A stretch of 64,000 nt of DNA from an uncultured Eubacteriales bacterium (GCA_900546075.1 URBH01000001.1:1-64000); one strand, 5' to 3'. Counted from the stretch's first letter, positions 8,255-16,819 are shown. Notes: generated from the sequence alone by a model not told the origin. Made by a program: numbers and translations.

Positions 8255-10048
8255 ATGGAACGTTATCTTCCAACGAGCAATGCGTTTCTTTCCTTGCCGA
8301 AGATCAATGAGCAGACTGCGGGAATTGAAGATCTGACCTTCCTTTCCATGCAGCATAAGGGGATGATTGAAATCCGAGGCGGTGAGGAATTGCCCTTGAT
8401 CCGCCCTTTTTTGCAAGCCGACGGGCATCGACTGCCCCTGACGCAAATGCAATGGAGTCGGGATTCCTTCTGGCTTCCGGTGCTAAAGGGTAAAGCCGGA
8501 GACCTTGATTTCACAATGACAATCCTGACACCAATCGGAGAGCGCGGCTTTGCCATTCGTATGGAACTGGCAGGAACAGAACAGGCGGCCATTGCCTGGG
8601 GGCAGGAGGGCTGCTGGGAAAGCAGCTGGCACTGTATCAATGAGGATAAGCCTTTGGACGGGACTATGCACTGCTATGAAAGCGAATGGAATCACAGCAT
8701 TGTGTTTGATTTCCGCTGCGGTGCGCCTATGTTTGCGTTCGCACCCATGTGTGACCGGGAGATTCAGTCCGCATTTTCCAAAACGGACAGCATTATATCC
8801 TACACGCTGACAGAAAAATTCAAGCTTTTGCCGGGTGAAAGCCACAGTATCGTCTTTTATTGGGGCCTCGGCTTTGAAGAAGTCGCGGCGGCCACCAGCG
8901 CAAAAGAAATGCTGCGCCGTGGTTGGGACTGGGAATATCGACGAACAACCGGATGGCTGAATCAGCGGATTTCTCAAATGGCAACGCCAAAGCTGACGGA
9001 AGTTTACAACACGAATCTGTTCTTCTGTATTTTCTATTCCACCGGCCTGACACTGGATACGGAAGAACTGGTATGTGCCACCAGCCGCAGCACACGGTAC
9101 TATGTCAGCGCTGCCTATTGGGACAGAGATGTCTTGTTGTGGGCGTTCCCGGCAATCCTGGATGCAGACCCGCAGCTTGCGGAGGAGATTCTGCATTATG
9201 TTTTTGGCCGCCAGAGAAGAAACCTGGGCATTCACTCCCGGTACATTGACGGTACTGTCCTGGAACCCGGCTTTGAGTTAGACGAGCTAATGGCTCCTGT
9301 CATCGCTCTTGAAAGTTATGTAAACCAGACCGCTGATAACGCATTTTTGCATGATCCTTCCGTTATGGCTGGCATCCAACAGATTCTCAAAACGCTGGAA
9401 ACCATGCGGCACCCGGTAATCCCGCTGTATGAAACATTTCTACAGCCTACGGATGATGAAATTGTTTATCCGTACCTGACTTACAACAATGTATTGGTCT
9501 GGCGGGCAATGAAGGCTCTGGCTCACCTTTATCCAGAGAGATACGGTACATTGGAACAGCAGGCGGAAGCGGTTCGGCGGGCTATTTACGCCCATTGTGT
9601 TTTCCGGGATGCGGAGCAGAAGCCATACTTTGGCTGGTCTGTGGATTTGAAGGGGCAGCATAATGTTTACGATGAACCGCCCGGAAGCCTGCAGCTATTG
9701 CCATACTACGGTTTCTGCGCACCGGATGATGAAATCTGGGGGAACACCGTGGCAATGATTCGCGCCCCTTCCTATGCCTACAGCTTTGCGGATGCACCCA
9801 TTGCGGAAATTGGCTGTGCCCACGCACCCTACCCCTGGATTCTCAGCCTGTGCAACAGCCTGCTTTGCGGGTACAAGGAGCAGGCATTCCGGGAACTGGA
9901 ACAAATGGAAGTGGACAATGGCATTGCCTGTGAAAGTGTTGACCCAGTTTTGGGCACCTGTACCACCGGGGCCGCGTTCGCGACCTGCGCAGGATTCCTG
10001 TGCCACAGTATGAAGCAAGCAAGTAAGGAGGCGGCCCATGCGGACTGA
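8255..10048 (+). CDS. Putative (alpha/alpha)6-barrel glycosidase
   Basis: A 597-residue cytoplasmic protein with no signal peptide; GAGAGG precedes the ATG. The N-terminal 230 residues look like a beta-sandwich. The rest resembles a six-hairpin barrel, with segments such as YWDRDVLLWAFPAIL, IHSRYIDGT and GCAHAPYPWILSL whose order recalls GH125 and GH15 enzymes. I cannot assign the family or catalytic residues by eye. It is the first gene of the operator-controlled operon and overlaps the GH65 gene by 11 bases, so a role on the same glycan is likely. It could also be a non-catalytic or unassigned family. Confidence 0.6.
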   Translation: MERYLPTSNAFLSLPKINEQTAGIEDLTFLSMQHKGMIEIRGGEELPLIRPFLQADGHRLPLTQMQWSRDSFWLPVLKGKAGDLDFTMTILTPIGERGFAIRMELAGTEQAAIAWGQEGCWESSWHCINEDKPLDGTMHCYESEWNHSIVFDFRCGAPMFAFAPMCDREIQSAFSKTDSIISYTLTEKFKLLPGESHSIVFYWGLGFEEVAAATSAKEMLRRGWDWEYRRTTGWLNQRISQMATPKLTEVYNTNLFFCIFYSTGLTLDTEELVCATSRSTRYYVSAAYWDRDVLLWAFPAILDADPQLAEEILHYVFGRQRRNLGIHSRYIDGTVLEPGFELDELMAPVIALESYVNQTADNAFLHDPSVMAGIQQILKTLETMRHPVIPLYETFLQPTDDEIVYPYLTYNNVLVWRAMKALAHLYPERYGTLEQQAEAVRRAIYAHCVFRDAEQKPYFGWSVDLKGQHNVYDEPPGSLQLLPYYGFCAPDDEIWGNTVAMIRAPSYAYSFADAPIAEIGCAHAPYPWILSLCNSLLCGYKEQAFRELEQMEVDNGIACESVDPVLGTCTTGAAFATCAGFLCHSMKQASKEAAHAD

Positions 10049-12038
10049 TTTGCAATTATCCCCCTGGTCGGTGTCCGGAACGGGAAACGGCTGGGACGAC
10101 GATTTCTTTGAAAGTATCTTCTTCCTCGGCAATGGAAGAATGGGCATCCGGGGCTATCTGTCCATGGAGCCGGAATGCCGGCCGATTCAAAAGGGCGTGT
10201 ATCTGGCAGGCATTTTCGGGGAAATCAAGCCGGGAATCACAGATTTTGTGAATCTGCCAACACCGGTGTATGACAGCATCCTTCTGGATGGAGAAGCCGG
10301 GACTCTGTCGTCTCCAATTGAACGCAGCCTGGATATGAAAGCCGCTTGTTTTACAGCAAGGTTTTCTCTGACGGTAAAGCAGAAAACGGTAGATATTGTC
10401 TACTCCCGGTTTTTACCCAGGGAGCATCCGGCGCTGATTTTACAGCGGTTGAAGTTTCTTCCCCATGAGAATGTGGAAATCTCCGTGGCCAGCGGCCTGA
10501 TGACAGACAGCTGCAACAGCCCCATTCCCGATGACCAGACAAAAGAAAATACGCAAACCATTCAGCTGTCCTTATTGGTGGGGGCAAGCGTTGCCCCGCA
10601 GGGAATTACCGCAGACTTCCAGATTCGCGGAACAGGCCTTTCCGTTCAGGAAAATGTGCGGTTCCGCAGCACTGCATTTCAATTTGCCGGGGGCAAAGAT
10701 GCCTGTGCTGTTTATACGGCAAGTGGGCGGACAGGAGAATCACTGGTTCTGGACAAGGCGGCATCTATCCTGACCTCACGGGATGTGGACCCGCGAATCG
10801 CGCCGATTCCCGATGCGTGGGACTACGATGCCATGCTGGCAGCTCATAAGGAGGCCTGGAAAACCGCCTGGCAGAATTGTGATTTGGAGATTCCCGCCTT
10901 AGACGGTGAGCTGCAAACCGGACTGCGTTTCTCCATGCTCGGCCTGATGGGCAGCTGTTCCGCCAATGACCCTACCGTAAGCATCGGCGCGCGGGGTCTG
11001 AGCCATGGCCGGTATAAAGGATGCTATTTCTGGGATACGGACCTGTTCATGCTGCCATTCTTCCTAAAAAATGATTTGCAGGCCGCAAAAAGCCTCTGCG
11101 ATTACCGTGCCCGCTCTCTGCCGGCAGCGAAGGAGCATTCCATCAGGATGAATACAGCCGGGGCAAGATACCCCTGGATGGCTGCGCTGGACGGCAGCGA
11201 GCAGTGCGAAACCTGGGACATTGGATGCAGTGAGCTGCACGTCACAGCTGACGTGGCCTATGCTCTGGATGCCTACTGTAAGGCCTCCGGGGACAGTGAA
11301 TTTTATCTGGAGAAAGCTGCGGAAGTTTATATTGAGACGGCCCGTTTCTGGGTCAGCCGCTATACCTATCGTTCGGAGCTTGGCAGGGCGGACCTGCTAT
11401 TCTGCAAGGGTCCGGATGAATACTGCGGCATTACCAACAACAATCTCTTTACCAATGTGATGGTTCAGCACAATCTGACCCTGGCCATCCAGGCGGCGGC
11501 AGACCTTCTTGCCAAGCGCCCGGAACGGTATCACGCGCTTAGCCTCAGCGCCGAAGAAACAGAGCATATGGCGGCTCTGCGGGACGCAATTCCCTGGCCC
11601 CACGACCCTGTTACCGGACATCTTACCCAGGACGAAACCCTGCATCTGCTGGAACCGGTTGACCCTGTAACGCTGAAACCCGATGCCGGAGCCAGCTACC
11701 ATCATGTATGTTTTGACCGTTTGCAGCGGTATAAGGTCATTAAACAGGCTGATGTGCTTCTCCTAATGACGCGGCTTCCGCAGCTCTTCACGGCGGAAGA
11801 AAAACGCAACGCGTGGGAGGATTTTGAACCTATCTGCCTCCACGATTCCACATTGAGCTTTGCCAGCCACGCTCTGTTTGCTCTTCAGAACGGATTAACA
11901 GAACAGGGCATGGATTATCTAAAGAAAGCACTCCTGCTGGATTTGCGGGATGTGATGGGTAATACCGGCCATGAGGGACTGCACCTGGCGTGTATGGGTG
12001 AAGCCTGGCAGGCGGCAGAGTGCCTGATACACTTATAA
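10038..12038 (+). CDS. GH65 family glycoside phosphorylase
   Basis: Family GH65 enzymes split alpha-glucosides such as maltose, kojibiose, nigerose or trehalose with phosphate, releasing beta-glucose-1-phosphate. This 666-residue protein has FWDTDLFMLPFF, KGPDEYCGITNNNLFTN (general acid E461 by position), KQADVLLL and a phosphate-loop-like HDSTLSFASHA, which favours phosphorolysis. Two positions differ from the common pattern: WDTE reads WDTD and DEYH reads DEYC. The length is about 80-100 residues under the usual 750. pgmB in the same locus supports phosphorylase activity. Substrate is unknown. Confidence 0.85.
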   Translation: MRTDLQLSPWSVSGTGNGWDDDFFESIFFLGNGRMGIRGYLSMEPECRPIQKGVYLAGIFGEIKPGITDFVNLPTPVYDSILLDGEAGTLSSPIERSLDMKAACFTARFSLTVKQKTVDIVYSRFLPREHPALILQRLKFLPHENVEISVASGLMTDSCNSPIPDDQTKENTQTIQLSLLVGASVAPQGITADFQIRGTGLSVQENVRFRSTAFQFAGGKDACAVYTASGRTGESLVLDKAASILTSRDVDPRIAPIPDAWDYDAMLAAHKEAWKTAWQNCDLEIPALDGELQTGLRFSMLGLMGSCSANDPTVSIGARGLSHGRYKGCYFWDTDLFMLPFFLKNDLQAAKSLCDYRARSLPAAKEHSIRMNTAGARYPWMAALDGSEQCETWDIGCSELHVTADVAYALDAYCKASGDSEFYLEKAAEVYIETARFWVSRYTYRSELGRADLLFCKGPDEYCGITNNNLFTNVMVQHNLTLAIQAAADLLAKRPERYHALSLSAEETEHMAALRDAIPWPHDPVTGHLTQDETLHLLEPVDPVTLKPDAGASYHHVCFDRLQRYKVIKQADVLLLMTRLPQLFTAEEKRNAWEDFEPICLHDSTLSFASHALFALQNGLTEQGMDYLKKALLLDLRDVMGNTGHEGLHLACMGEAWQAAECLIHL

Positions 12039-12054
12039 TAATAGAAGAACATCA

Positions 12055-12096
12055 AAAATGCGCACCCACTTACAATCAAAAGCGGATGCGCATTTT
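12055..12096 (+). terminator. Terminator of the glycosidase/GH65 operon
   Basis: AAAATGCGCA (12055-12064) pairs with TGCGCATTTT (12087-12096), followed by CTGATTTTT. It lies 17 bases after the GH65 stop. Confidence 0.8.
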
Positions 12097-12213
12097 CTGA
12101 TTTTTAGGAGGCTCTGCCAGAAATGACCTCAACATCTTCAGGCCGCATGAAGAAGATTGATTGTTTTTTCGGTATAATTGATCGTTTTTCCTTGACATGT
12201 GCAAAAAAGAGAG

Positions 12214-12260
12214 GCTGCCTCGAATGATTTTGAAAAATCATTTTGAGGCAGTCCCTTTTT
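12214..12260 (+). terminator. Second terminator-like hairpin in the gap after GH65
   Basis: CTGCCTC..AATGATTT pairs with AAATCATT..GAGGCAG, followed by CCCTTTTT. A TATAAT at 12173-12178 lies upstream without a good -35 box, so a short RNA of about 75 bases ending here is possible but unproven. The gap 12039-12556 has no protein gene I can support. Confidence 0.6.
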
Positions 12261-12282
12261 GTTTCACGGCCGTGCCGTTATC

Positions 12283-12428
12283 GGCCGTATCTGAAAGCTG
12301 GCAGAACGGTTGAGCCGCAGCCGTTTGCCCTTGGCAATCCATTTCTCCCGAAAATGCCGGATGGATCCCGGAGGGGAAATTGGAAGGCAAACGCGCCGCC
12401 TGCCCGTTCTGGCAGCTTTCGATCGGCC
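12283..12428. repeat. Long imperfect inverted repeat
   Basis: GAAAGCTGGCAGAACGG (12293-12309) pairs with 12404-12420 in 16 of 17 positions. GGCC caps (12283, 12428) and GTTTGCC (12323-12329) with GGCAAAC (12386-12392) extend the pairing, giving a folded unit of about 146 bases. It could be a decayed small mobile element or a structured RNA; no coding frame is seen. Confidence 0.6.
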
Positions 12429-12556
12429 TCGGGGGATATCTGTCGGCTGCCTTATCGCGGTACAGTTTTGAAGGATGTGTGTGCAATACAGATTAAGGAA
12501 ATCGGATTAGGAGGTATTTTTGCGATTTGGCATCCGTTAATACAGCGTGGTAATGT

Positions 12557-12976
12557 TTACGCCAGTGCTTCGCCTAGGCTGCGGCAGGCGCTCAGGGCTT
12601 CGTCGTCCGGGGTCTCCTGGCAGATCACGCTGTCGCAGGCCAGGTTTGCGCCCTTTTCCCGGCAGCTTTCTTCCCAGGTGCGCATCCATTCGCCGTCGCC
12701 CCAGCCGTAGGAGCCGAACAGGGCGATCTTCTTGCCGGAGAGCTTGCTCTCGCAGGTCTCGAACATGGGGGCGAACTCGCCGTCCTCCAGCTCCTCCGCG
12801 CCCATGGCGGGGCAGCCGAAGGCGACCGCGTCAAATTCGTCCATCTTTCCTCCGTCAAACTCGGCGGCGGTGAACAGCTCCGCTTCCGCTCCGGCGTGCT
12901 TTGCGCCTTCCTGAACGGCCTGCGCCATTGTCTCGGTGTTTCCGGTGCTGCTCCAATAAACAACTGCAATTTTCAT
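12557..12976 (-). CDS. Short-chain flavodoxin
   Basis: An FMN-binding electron carrier of the cytoplasm, 139 residues. The N-terminal VVYWSSTGNTETMA holds the phosphate-binding loop; FGCPAMGAEEL and FGSYGWGDGEWM match the two isoalloxazine loops. The ATG at 12976 is chosen because AAAGGA lies 9 bases upstream; an ATG at 12994 lacks a site. It follows DUF3793 by 21 bases in the operon that starts at 13664. Flavodoxins replace ferredoxin when iron is scarce, which fits the dyad at the operon promoter. Confidence 0.93.
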   Translation of the reverse strand: MKIAVVYWSSTGNTETMAQAVQEGAKHAGAEAELFTAAEFDGGKMDEFDAVAFGCPAMGAEELEDGEFAPMFETCESKLSGKKIALFGSYGWGDGEWMRTWEESCREKGANLACDSVICQETPDDEALSACRSLGEALA

Positions 12977-12997
12977 TTTCAAAAGTCCTTTCATATT

Positions 12998-13543
12998 TCA
13001 TCCGGCTACGGTGAGCCGTTCGATGTCGATTCCGCTGGCAAGCTGACGGCAGTAGACCCTTGTGCAGGCTTTGTACTTAGCAAAGGTCTTTTGGGCTGCT
13101 TCCTCGTTTTCATAAACCTTCCAGCAGCCCACGCATTTGCAGGGTCTGTGCTCTAAGAAGCCCTTCACGTCCTCCGGCGGATAGCTTAAAAACAGGCCGA
13201 TCTCGTGGGGAAAATCCTCCTGCTGCTTTAATCGTCGGGCAAGCCTTGTCAGGCAGCGGCTCCCGCCCCGGCAGTTGTAGCCGCACGCGCTGAGAAGCGC
13301 TTCACAGGACGCGCAGGAGAGGTCTTTTTCCAGCCTTGCCGGCCGGTAGAGATAAATCAGTGCCTTGTCCTGCCGGATTCGCAGGGGAACTGCCCGGACG
13401 CCCTTTTTTCCAAGCCGCCGGTTCAGACTCCGCAGGAAATCCAGCAGGTCTTCCCGGCTTTCATAGGGGCAGGCGAACAGATTGCCGGTTTTCAGCCCTG
13501 CCAATGTGGGGGCGCAGTTGCGAACCACCTGTTCCTCAGACAT
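12998..13543 (-). CDS. DUF3793 family protein
   Basis: A 181-residue protein recognised as DUF3793 from CAPTLAGLKTGNLF near the start, LLSACGYNC in the middle and RPCKCVGCWKVY near the end. It has nine or so cysteines and no membrane segment, suggesting metal or cofactor handling, but the function is unknown. The family is often found beside flavodoxin and iron-uptake genes in Clostridia, as here. Its start overlaps the stop of the small gene at 13536-13664 by 8 bases, implying coupled translation. Confidence 0.85.
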   Translation of the reverse strand: MSEEQVVRNCAPTLAGLKTGNLFACPYESREDLLDFLRSLNRRLGKKGVRAVPLRIRQDKALIYLYRPARLEKDLSCASCEALLSACGYNCRGGSRCLTRLARRLKQQEDFPHEIGLFLSYPPEDVKGFLEHRPCKCVGCWKVYENEEAAQKTFAKYKACTRVYCRQLASGIDIERLTVAG

Positions 13544-13664
13544 GGCCGTCCTCCCTGCCCCGGGCGATTCGGCGCAGGCTTTTCCGGATGGAAATGACGC
13601 CCACGGACGTCACAGTGACAGCCGCAACGGCACCGGCGCCGGACAGAATCGTGGCAATTTCCAT
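13536..13664 (-). CDS. Small single-pass membrane protein (42 residues)
   Basis: Reads MEIATILSGAGAVAAVTVTS, then VGVISIRKSLRRIARGRE and a short tail. One hydrophobic helix (residues 3-25) is followed by a basic stretch, so the tail is probably cytoplasmic. GGGAGG lies 9 bases before the ATG. It is the first gene after the promoter at 13740-13768 and overlaps DUF3793 by 8 bases. It has the size and place of the small proteins found near FeoB but lacks their cysteines. Function unknown. Confidence 0.65.
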   Translation of the reverse strand: MEIATILSGAGAVAAVTVTSVGVISIRKSLRRIARGREDGHV

Positions 13665-13716
13665 AGCTCGAACCTCCCGTTTTCATAATGATAAGATCAT
13701 CTTTTTTGCTTTTCTG

Positions 13717-13732
13717 GTTAGCCTCCGCTAAC
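13717..13732. promoter_or_regulatory. Dyad at the flavodoxin operon promoter
   Basis: GTTAGC-CTCC-GCTAAC, an inverted repeat with 6-base arms placed 8 bases past the -10 box. The TTAGC...GCTAA form recalls DtxR/IdeR-type iron operators. Which regulator binds is inference. Confidence 0.5.
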
Positions 13733-13739
13733 TGGCTAT

Positions 13740-13768
13740 ATGATACACGATGCCGCCCCATTTGTCAA
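13740..13768 (-). promoter_or_regulatory. Promoter of small protein/DUF3793/flavodoxin operon
   Basis: Read leftward: TTGACA (13768-13763), 17-base spacer, TATCAT (13745-13740). Confidence 0.75.
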
Positions 13769-13810
13769 GTCTTTTTCCTACTATTTTTATAGGCAGGTTT
13801 TTGGATGTGA

Positions 13811-13835
13811 AAAAGCGCCCCAGCAGGGCGCTTTT
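13811..13835 (-). terminator. Terminator after the tRNA-deacylase gene
   Basis: AAAAGCGCCC, a 5-base loop, GGGCGCTTTT. Symmetric, so it works in both directions. It closes the trmH-type/deacylase operon. Confidence 0.75.
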
Positions 13836-13864
13836 AAGCCGTTTTATTGAAGTTTCCGAGCCTT

Positions 13865-14407
13865 TTATTCCTGCGGCAGCGTGACAATTCGGGCTTCATG
13901 ATGGACGGTTGGCAGAATTTTCTCCATCAGGTCAGCCGTCCGAAAGCGCAGGCTGGAGGTGTTGATGCAGGGATGGCAGCCGATGTACTCCCCTTTCAGC
14001 ACGTCCTCGTCCATGAGAAGCTGTACATGGTTCTCCCCATCGTTCATCAGCCCCAGGACACTGACGGAGCCGGGGGTGATGTCCAGAAACTTCTCCATAT
14101 ACTCCGGCGCGGCAAAGCTCAGGCGGGAGGAGCCGATCTCCTTGGAGAGAACACTGGTCTTAAAATGCTTGTCCCCGGGGAGCATCAGCAGATAAAAGTC
14201 CGTACACTGCCGGTTGCACAGCAGCAGATTCTTGCAGATCACCGCGTCCAGCACCCGGTCGATCTCCTCGCAGGCTTCCATGGTCATGGCCGCCTCGTGA
14301 TCGATGCGACGGTAGTCGATTCCCAGGCTGTCCAGCAGATCGTAGCAGCGGATTTCCTTCTCAAGCCGTCCGGCACAGTTGGCGGGACGTCCGTTTACCA
14401 GTTCCAT
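13865..14407 (-). CDS. Prolyl-tRNA deacylase-like protein (YbaK/PrdX family)
   Basis: Proteins of this family hydrolyse mischarged aminoacyl-tRNA, often Ala-tRNA(Pro). The 180-residue protein has LDSLGIDYRRIDHEAAMTME at the start of the fold, LLLCNRQCTDFYLLMLPGDK, and a C-terminal SVSVLGLMND and IGCHPCINTSSLRF, as in PrdX-type free-standing editing domains. The ATG at 14407 has AAAGGA upstream; a longer frame to 14512 overlaps the preceding gene and is rejected. It lies 5 bases after the methyltransferase gene. Confidence 0.82.
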   Translation of the reverse strand: MELVNGRPANCAGRLEKEIRCYDLLDSLGIDYRRIDHEAAMTMEACEEIDRVLDAVICKNLLLCNRQCTDFYLLMLPGDKHFKTSVLSKEIGSSRLSFAAPEYMEKFLDITPGSVSVLGLMNDGENHVQLLMDEDVLKGEYIGCHPCINTSSLRFRTADLMEKILPTVHHEARIVTLPQE

Positions 14408-14412
14408 AGCTA

Positions 14413-15228
14413 TCATCCTTTCCTCAGCTGCCAGAAGGCCACGGCGCTGGCAGCCGCTACGTTCAAAGAATCCACGCCGTGGTACATGGGGATTTTTACG
14501 GTGTAGTCGCACCGGGCAATGGTCGTCTCCGTCAGGCCGTCGCCCTCGCTGCCTAAGATCACCGCCAGTCTTTCCTCCGCCATGAGACGGCGATCGTCAA
14601 TGGAGACGGAATCGTCGCTCAGCGCCATGGCGGCGGTTTTGAAGCCCAGACGGCTCAGCTGCGCCATCCCCTCCCCCGGCCAGTCTCCCGTAAACGTCCA
14701 GGGAATCTGAAACACCGTCCCCATGCTCACCCGGGCGCTGCGGCGGTACAGCGGGTCACTGCATCCGGGGGTCAGCAGTACGGCGTCCATCCCCAGCGCG
14801 GCGGCGGAACGGAAGATTGCCCCCACGTTGGTAGGATTCTGGACGTTTTCCAGGACAACGATCCGCGCTGCCCCGGCGCAGATATCCTCCACGGTGGGAA
14901 GCCCCGGGCGGCGCATGGCGCACAGCACGCCCCGGGTCAGGTGGTAGCCGGTGAGATTGCACAGCAGCTCCTCGTCTGCGGTATACACGGGAACGCCGGG
15001 GCAGCGGGCGAGAACCTCCCGCGCCGCCCCCGTGATGTCCTTGCGCTCCATGAGCAGCGATACCGGCTCATAGCCGCCGTCCAAGGCCCGGTGGATGACC
15101 TTGGGGCTTTCCGCAATGAACATCCCCTTGGCCGGTTCAAACCGGTTGAGCAGCTGCGCCTCCGTCAGTCGGGCATACACGTCCAGCTCCGGCGCGGAGA
15201 AATCCGTTATTTCAATGACGTTGGCCAT
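14413..15228 (-). CDS. TrmH/SpoU-family RNA 2'-O-methyltransferase
   Basis: Methylates ribose in rRNA or tRNA using S-adenosylmethionine. The 271-residue protein has an N-terminal substrate-binding domain and the SPOUT domain with three motifs: VQNPTNVGAIFRSA, VILGSEGDGL and IPMYHGVDSLNVAAASAV, which form the knot. The ATG at 15228 is preceded by GGAAAGGA; an upstream ATG at 15261 is weaker. The exact RNA target cannot be told. First gene of a two-gene operon with the deacylase-like protein. Confidence 0.9.
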   Translation of the reverse strand: MANVIEITDFSAPELDVYARLTEAQLLNRFEPAKGMFIAESPKVIHRALDGGYEPVSLLMERKDITGAAREVLARCPGVPVYTADEELLCNLTGYHLTRGVLCAMRRPGLPTVEDICAGAARIVVLENVQNPTNVGAIFRSAAALGMDAVLLTPGCSDPLYRRSARVSMGTVFQIPWTFTGDWPGEGMAQLSRLGFKTAAMALSDDSVSIDDRRLMAEERLAVILGSEGDGLTETTIARCDYTVKIPMYHGVDSLNVAAASAVAFWQLRKG

Positions 15229-15286
15229 AGCGTTCCTTTCCGCCCCAAGACAACATGCCAAAAAACGGGGCGCTTTTTTCCATCCT

Positions 15287-15315
15287 ATCCTACCAGATTC
15301 CGTTCAAAATGTCAA
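15287..15315 (-). promoter_or_regulatory. Promoter of the methyltransferase operon
   Basis: Read leftward: TTGACA (15315-15310), 17-base spacer, TAGGAT (15292-15287). Confidence 0.65.
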
Positions 15316-15330
15316 AGATTTCTCCGCCGA

Positions 15331-15359
15331 TTGACTTCCATTTTCTGTAATGGTAGAAT
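15331..15359 (+). promoter_or_regulatory. Promoter of the GPH symporter gene
   Basis: TTGACT (15331-15336), 17-base spacer, TAGAAT (15354-15359), 31 bases before the start codon. Confidence 0.7.
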
Positions 15360-15390
15360 GGGTCTATTGTAAAGAGAGGGGCGGATCGCC

Positions 15391-16809
15391 ATGGCGAACA
15401 AACATCCGGGGTATATGACCACCTTCCGGGAGCGCTTGAGCTACTGGACATACTTCATCGGGCAGAACATTTACTATAACATCACAGCGGCTTTTATCTC
15501 CACCTACCTTGCCATGCAGGGCGTGAACCTGGCCAAGGTCGCCATCGTGCTGCTGATCGTCAAAATCTGGGACGCGGTGAATGACCCCATTTTCGGTTTC
15601 ATCTTCGATAAGGTGAAATTCAAAAACGGGCAGAAGAGTCTTCCATGGCTGCGGATCTCCACCGCGCTGATCCCCATTGTGACCATCATCCTGTTCTCCA
15701 TTCCCTCGGCGCTGGGGGAGACCGGGAAGCTCATCTGGTTCGGCGTGGCCTACGTGCTGTGGGACACTGTGTACACTCTGACGGACATTCCCGCCTACGC
15801 CATGCTGAACACCATGACCGACAATCTGCCGGAGCGAAACACCCTGCTCTCCGTCAACCGGGTATTCTCCGGGGCGGGCGTGCTGATTTACGGCGTGGTG
15901 CTGCCCATCCTCATCAGCGAAAATGTGGGCATGAGCGCCAGCCTGGCCATTGCCACGCTGTCCATTTTCAGCGCCCTGACCATGGTGCCCCTGTCTCTCA
16001 ACTGCAAGGAGCGCAACTATAAGCCCGAAGAGGAGGACGAAAACTTCTCCCCCAGGCAGATGTTCTCCTATCTGGGGAAAAACAAATATCTGCTGACCTA
16101 CTACGGCGGCTACTGCGCTACCGACGCGCTGAAAACCTCCGCCGCCGTGACGCTGTTCGTCTCCTTCTACCTGTTCGGCAATTCCCTTTACTCCATCGTG
16201 CTGAACCTGCTGAACATGGTGCCGGGTGTTTTCGCTGCCATGCTCATGCCCACCATTCTGAAAAAGCTGGATAAATTCAAGACCCTTTTCTGGTGCAATA
16301 TCGTCAACATCATCTTAGGTCTGGTGATTTTCTTCGTTGGCTACGAAAACCGGGCGCTGTTCCTGACGCTGACCTGCGTCCGCACCATTCCCATGAGCAT
16401 CGTGGGCATTCTCGCCTTCATGTTCACTCCGGACTGCGCCGAGTACGGCCAGTATAAATCCGGCATCAGCGCCAAGGGCATCACCTTCGCCATTCAGACC
16501 TTCTCCGTAAAGATCACCGCCGCGGTCTCGTCCTCTCTGGCTTTGGCGCTGCTGGGCTGCTTCCACTGGATTTCCGTGGAGGCGGAGAGCTTCGAGGCGC
16601 TGAAGGCGCTGAACATCCAGCAGAGCGCAGGGGCGCTGGAGGGACTGTGGATCGTGTACGCCCTGGTGCCTGTCATCGGCATGATCATTTCCACGTTCTT
16701 CTACTTAGGCTACAAGCTCAACGACAAGGACGTGCAGATCATGGCGCGGTGCAACGCCGGAGAGATCACCCGGGAGGAAGCCGAGTCCTTGCTGTCCCGG
16801 AAGTATTGA
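15391..16809 (+). CDS. GPH-family sugar:cation symporter (MelB type)
   Basis: A 472-residue, 12-helix membrane transporter of the glycoside-pentoside-hexuronide family. The N-terminus (FRERLSYWTYFIGQNIYYNI) and KIWDAVNDPIFGFIFDK carry the conserved Asp of the cation site region. It should take up a glycoside or hexuronide with Na+ or H+. It is a single-gene unit with its own promoter and a stem-loop after it, and no sugar enzymes adjoin it, so the substrate is open. Confidence 0.88.
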   Translation: MANKHPGYMTTFRERLSYWTYFIGQNIYYNITAAFISTYLAMQGVNLAKVAIVLLIVKIWDAVNDPIFGFIFDKVKFKNGQKSLPWLRISTALIPIVTIILFSIPSALGETGKLIWFGVAYVLWDTVYTLTDIPAYAMLNTMTDNLPERNTLLSVNRVFSGAGVLIYGVVLPILISENVGMSASLAIATLSIFSALTMVPLSLNCKERNYKPEEEDENFSPRQMFSYLGKNKYLLTYYGGYCATDALKTSAAVTLFVSFYLFGNSLYSIVLNLLNMVPGVFAAMLMPTILKKLDKFKTLFWCNIVNIILGLVIFFVGYENRALFLTLTCVRTIPMSIVGILAFMFTPDCAEYGQYKSGISAKGITFAIQTFSVKITAAVSSSLALALLGCFHWISVEAESFEALKALNIQQSAGALEGLWIVYALVPVIGMIISTFFYLGYKLNDKDVQIMARCNAGEITREEAESLLSRKY

Positions 16810-16819
16810 CCCAATGAAC

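Noticed and set aside
12214..12252. Third copy of the multi-hairpin repeat
   Set aside because: It shares only an AATGATTT/AAATCATT stem with the repeat; the flanking hairpins are absent.
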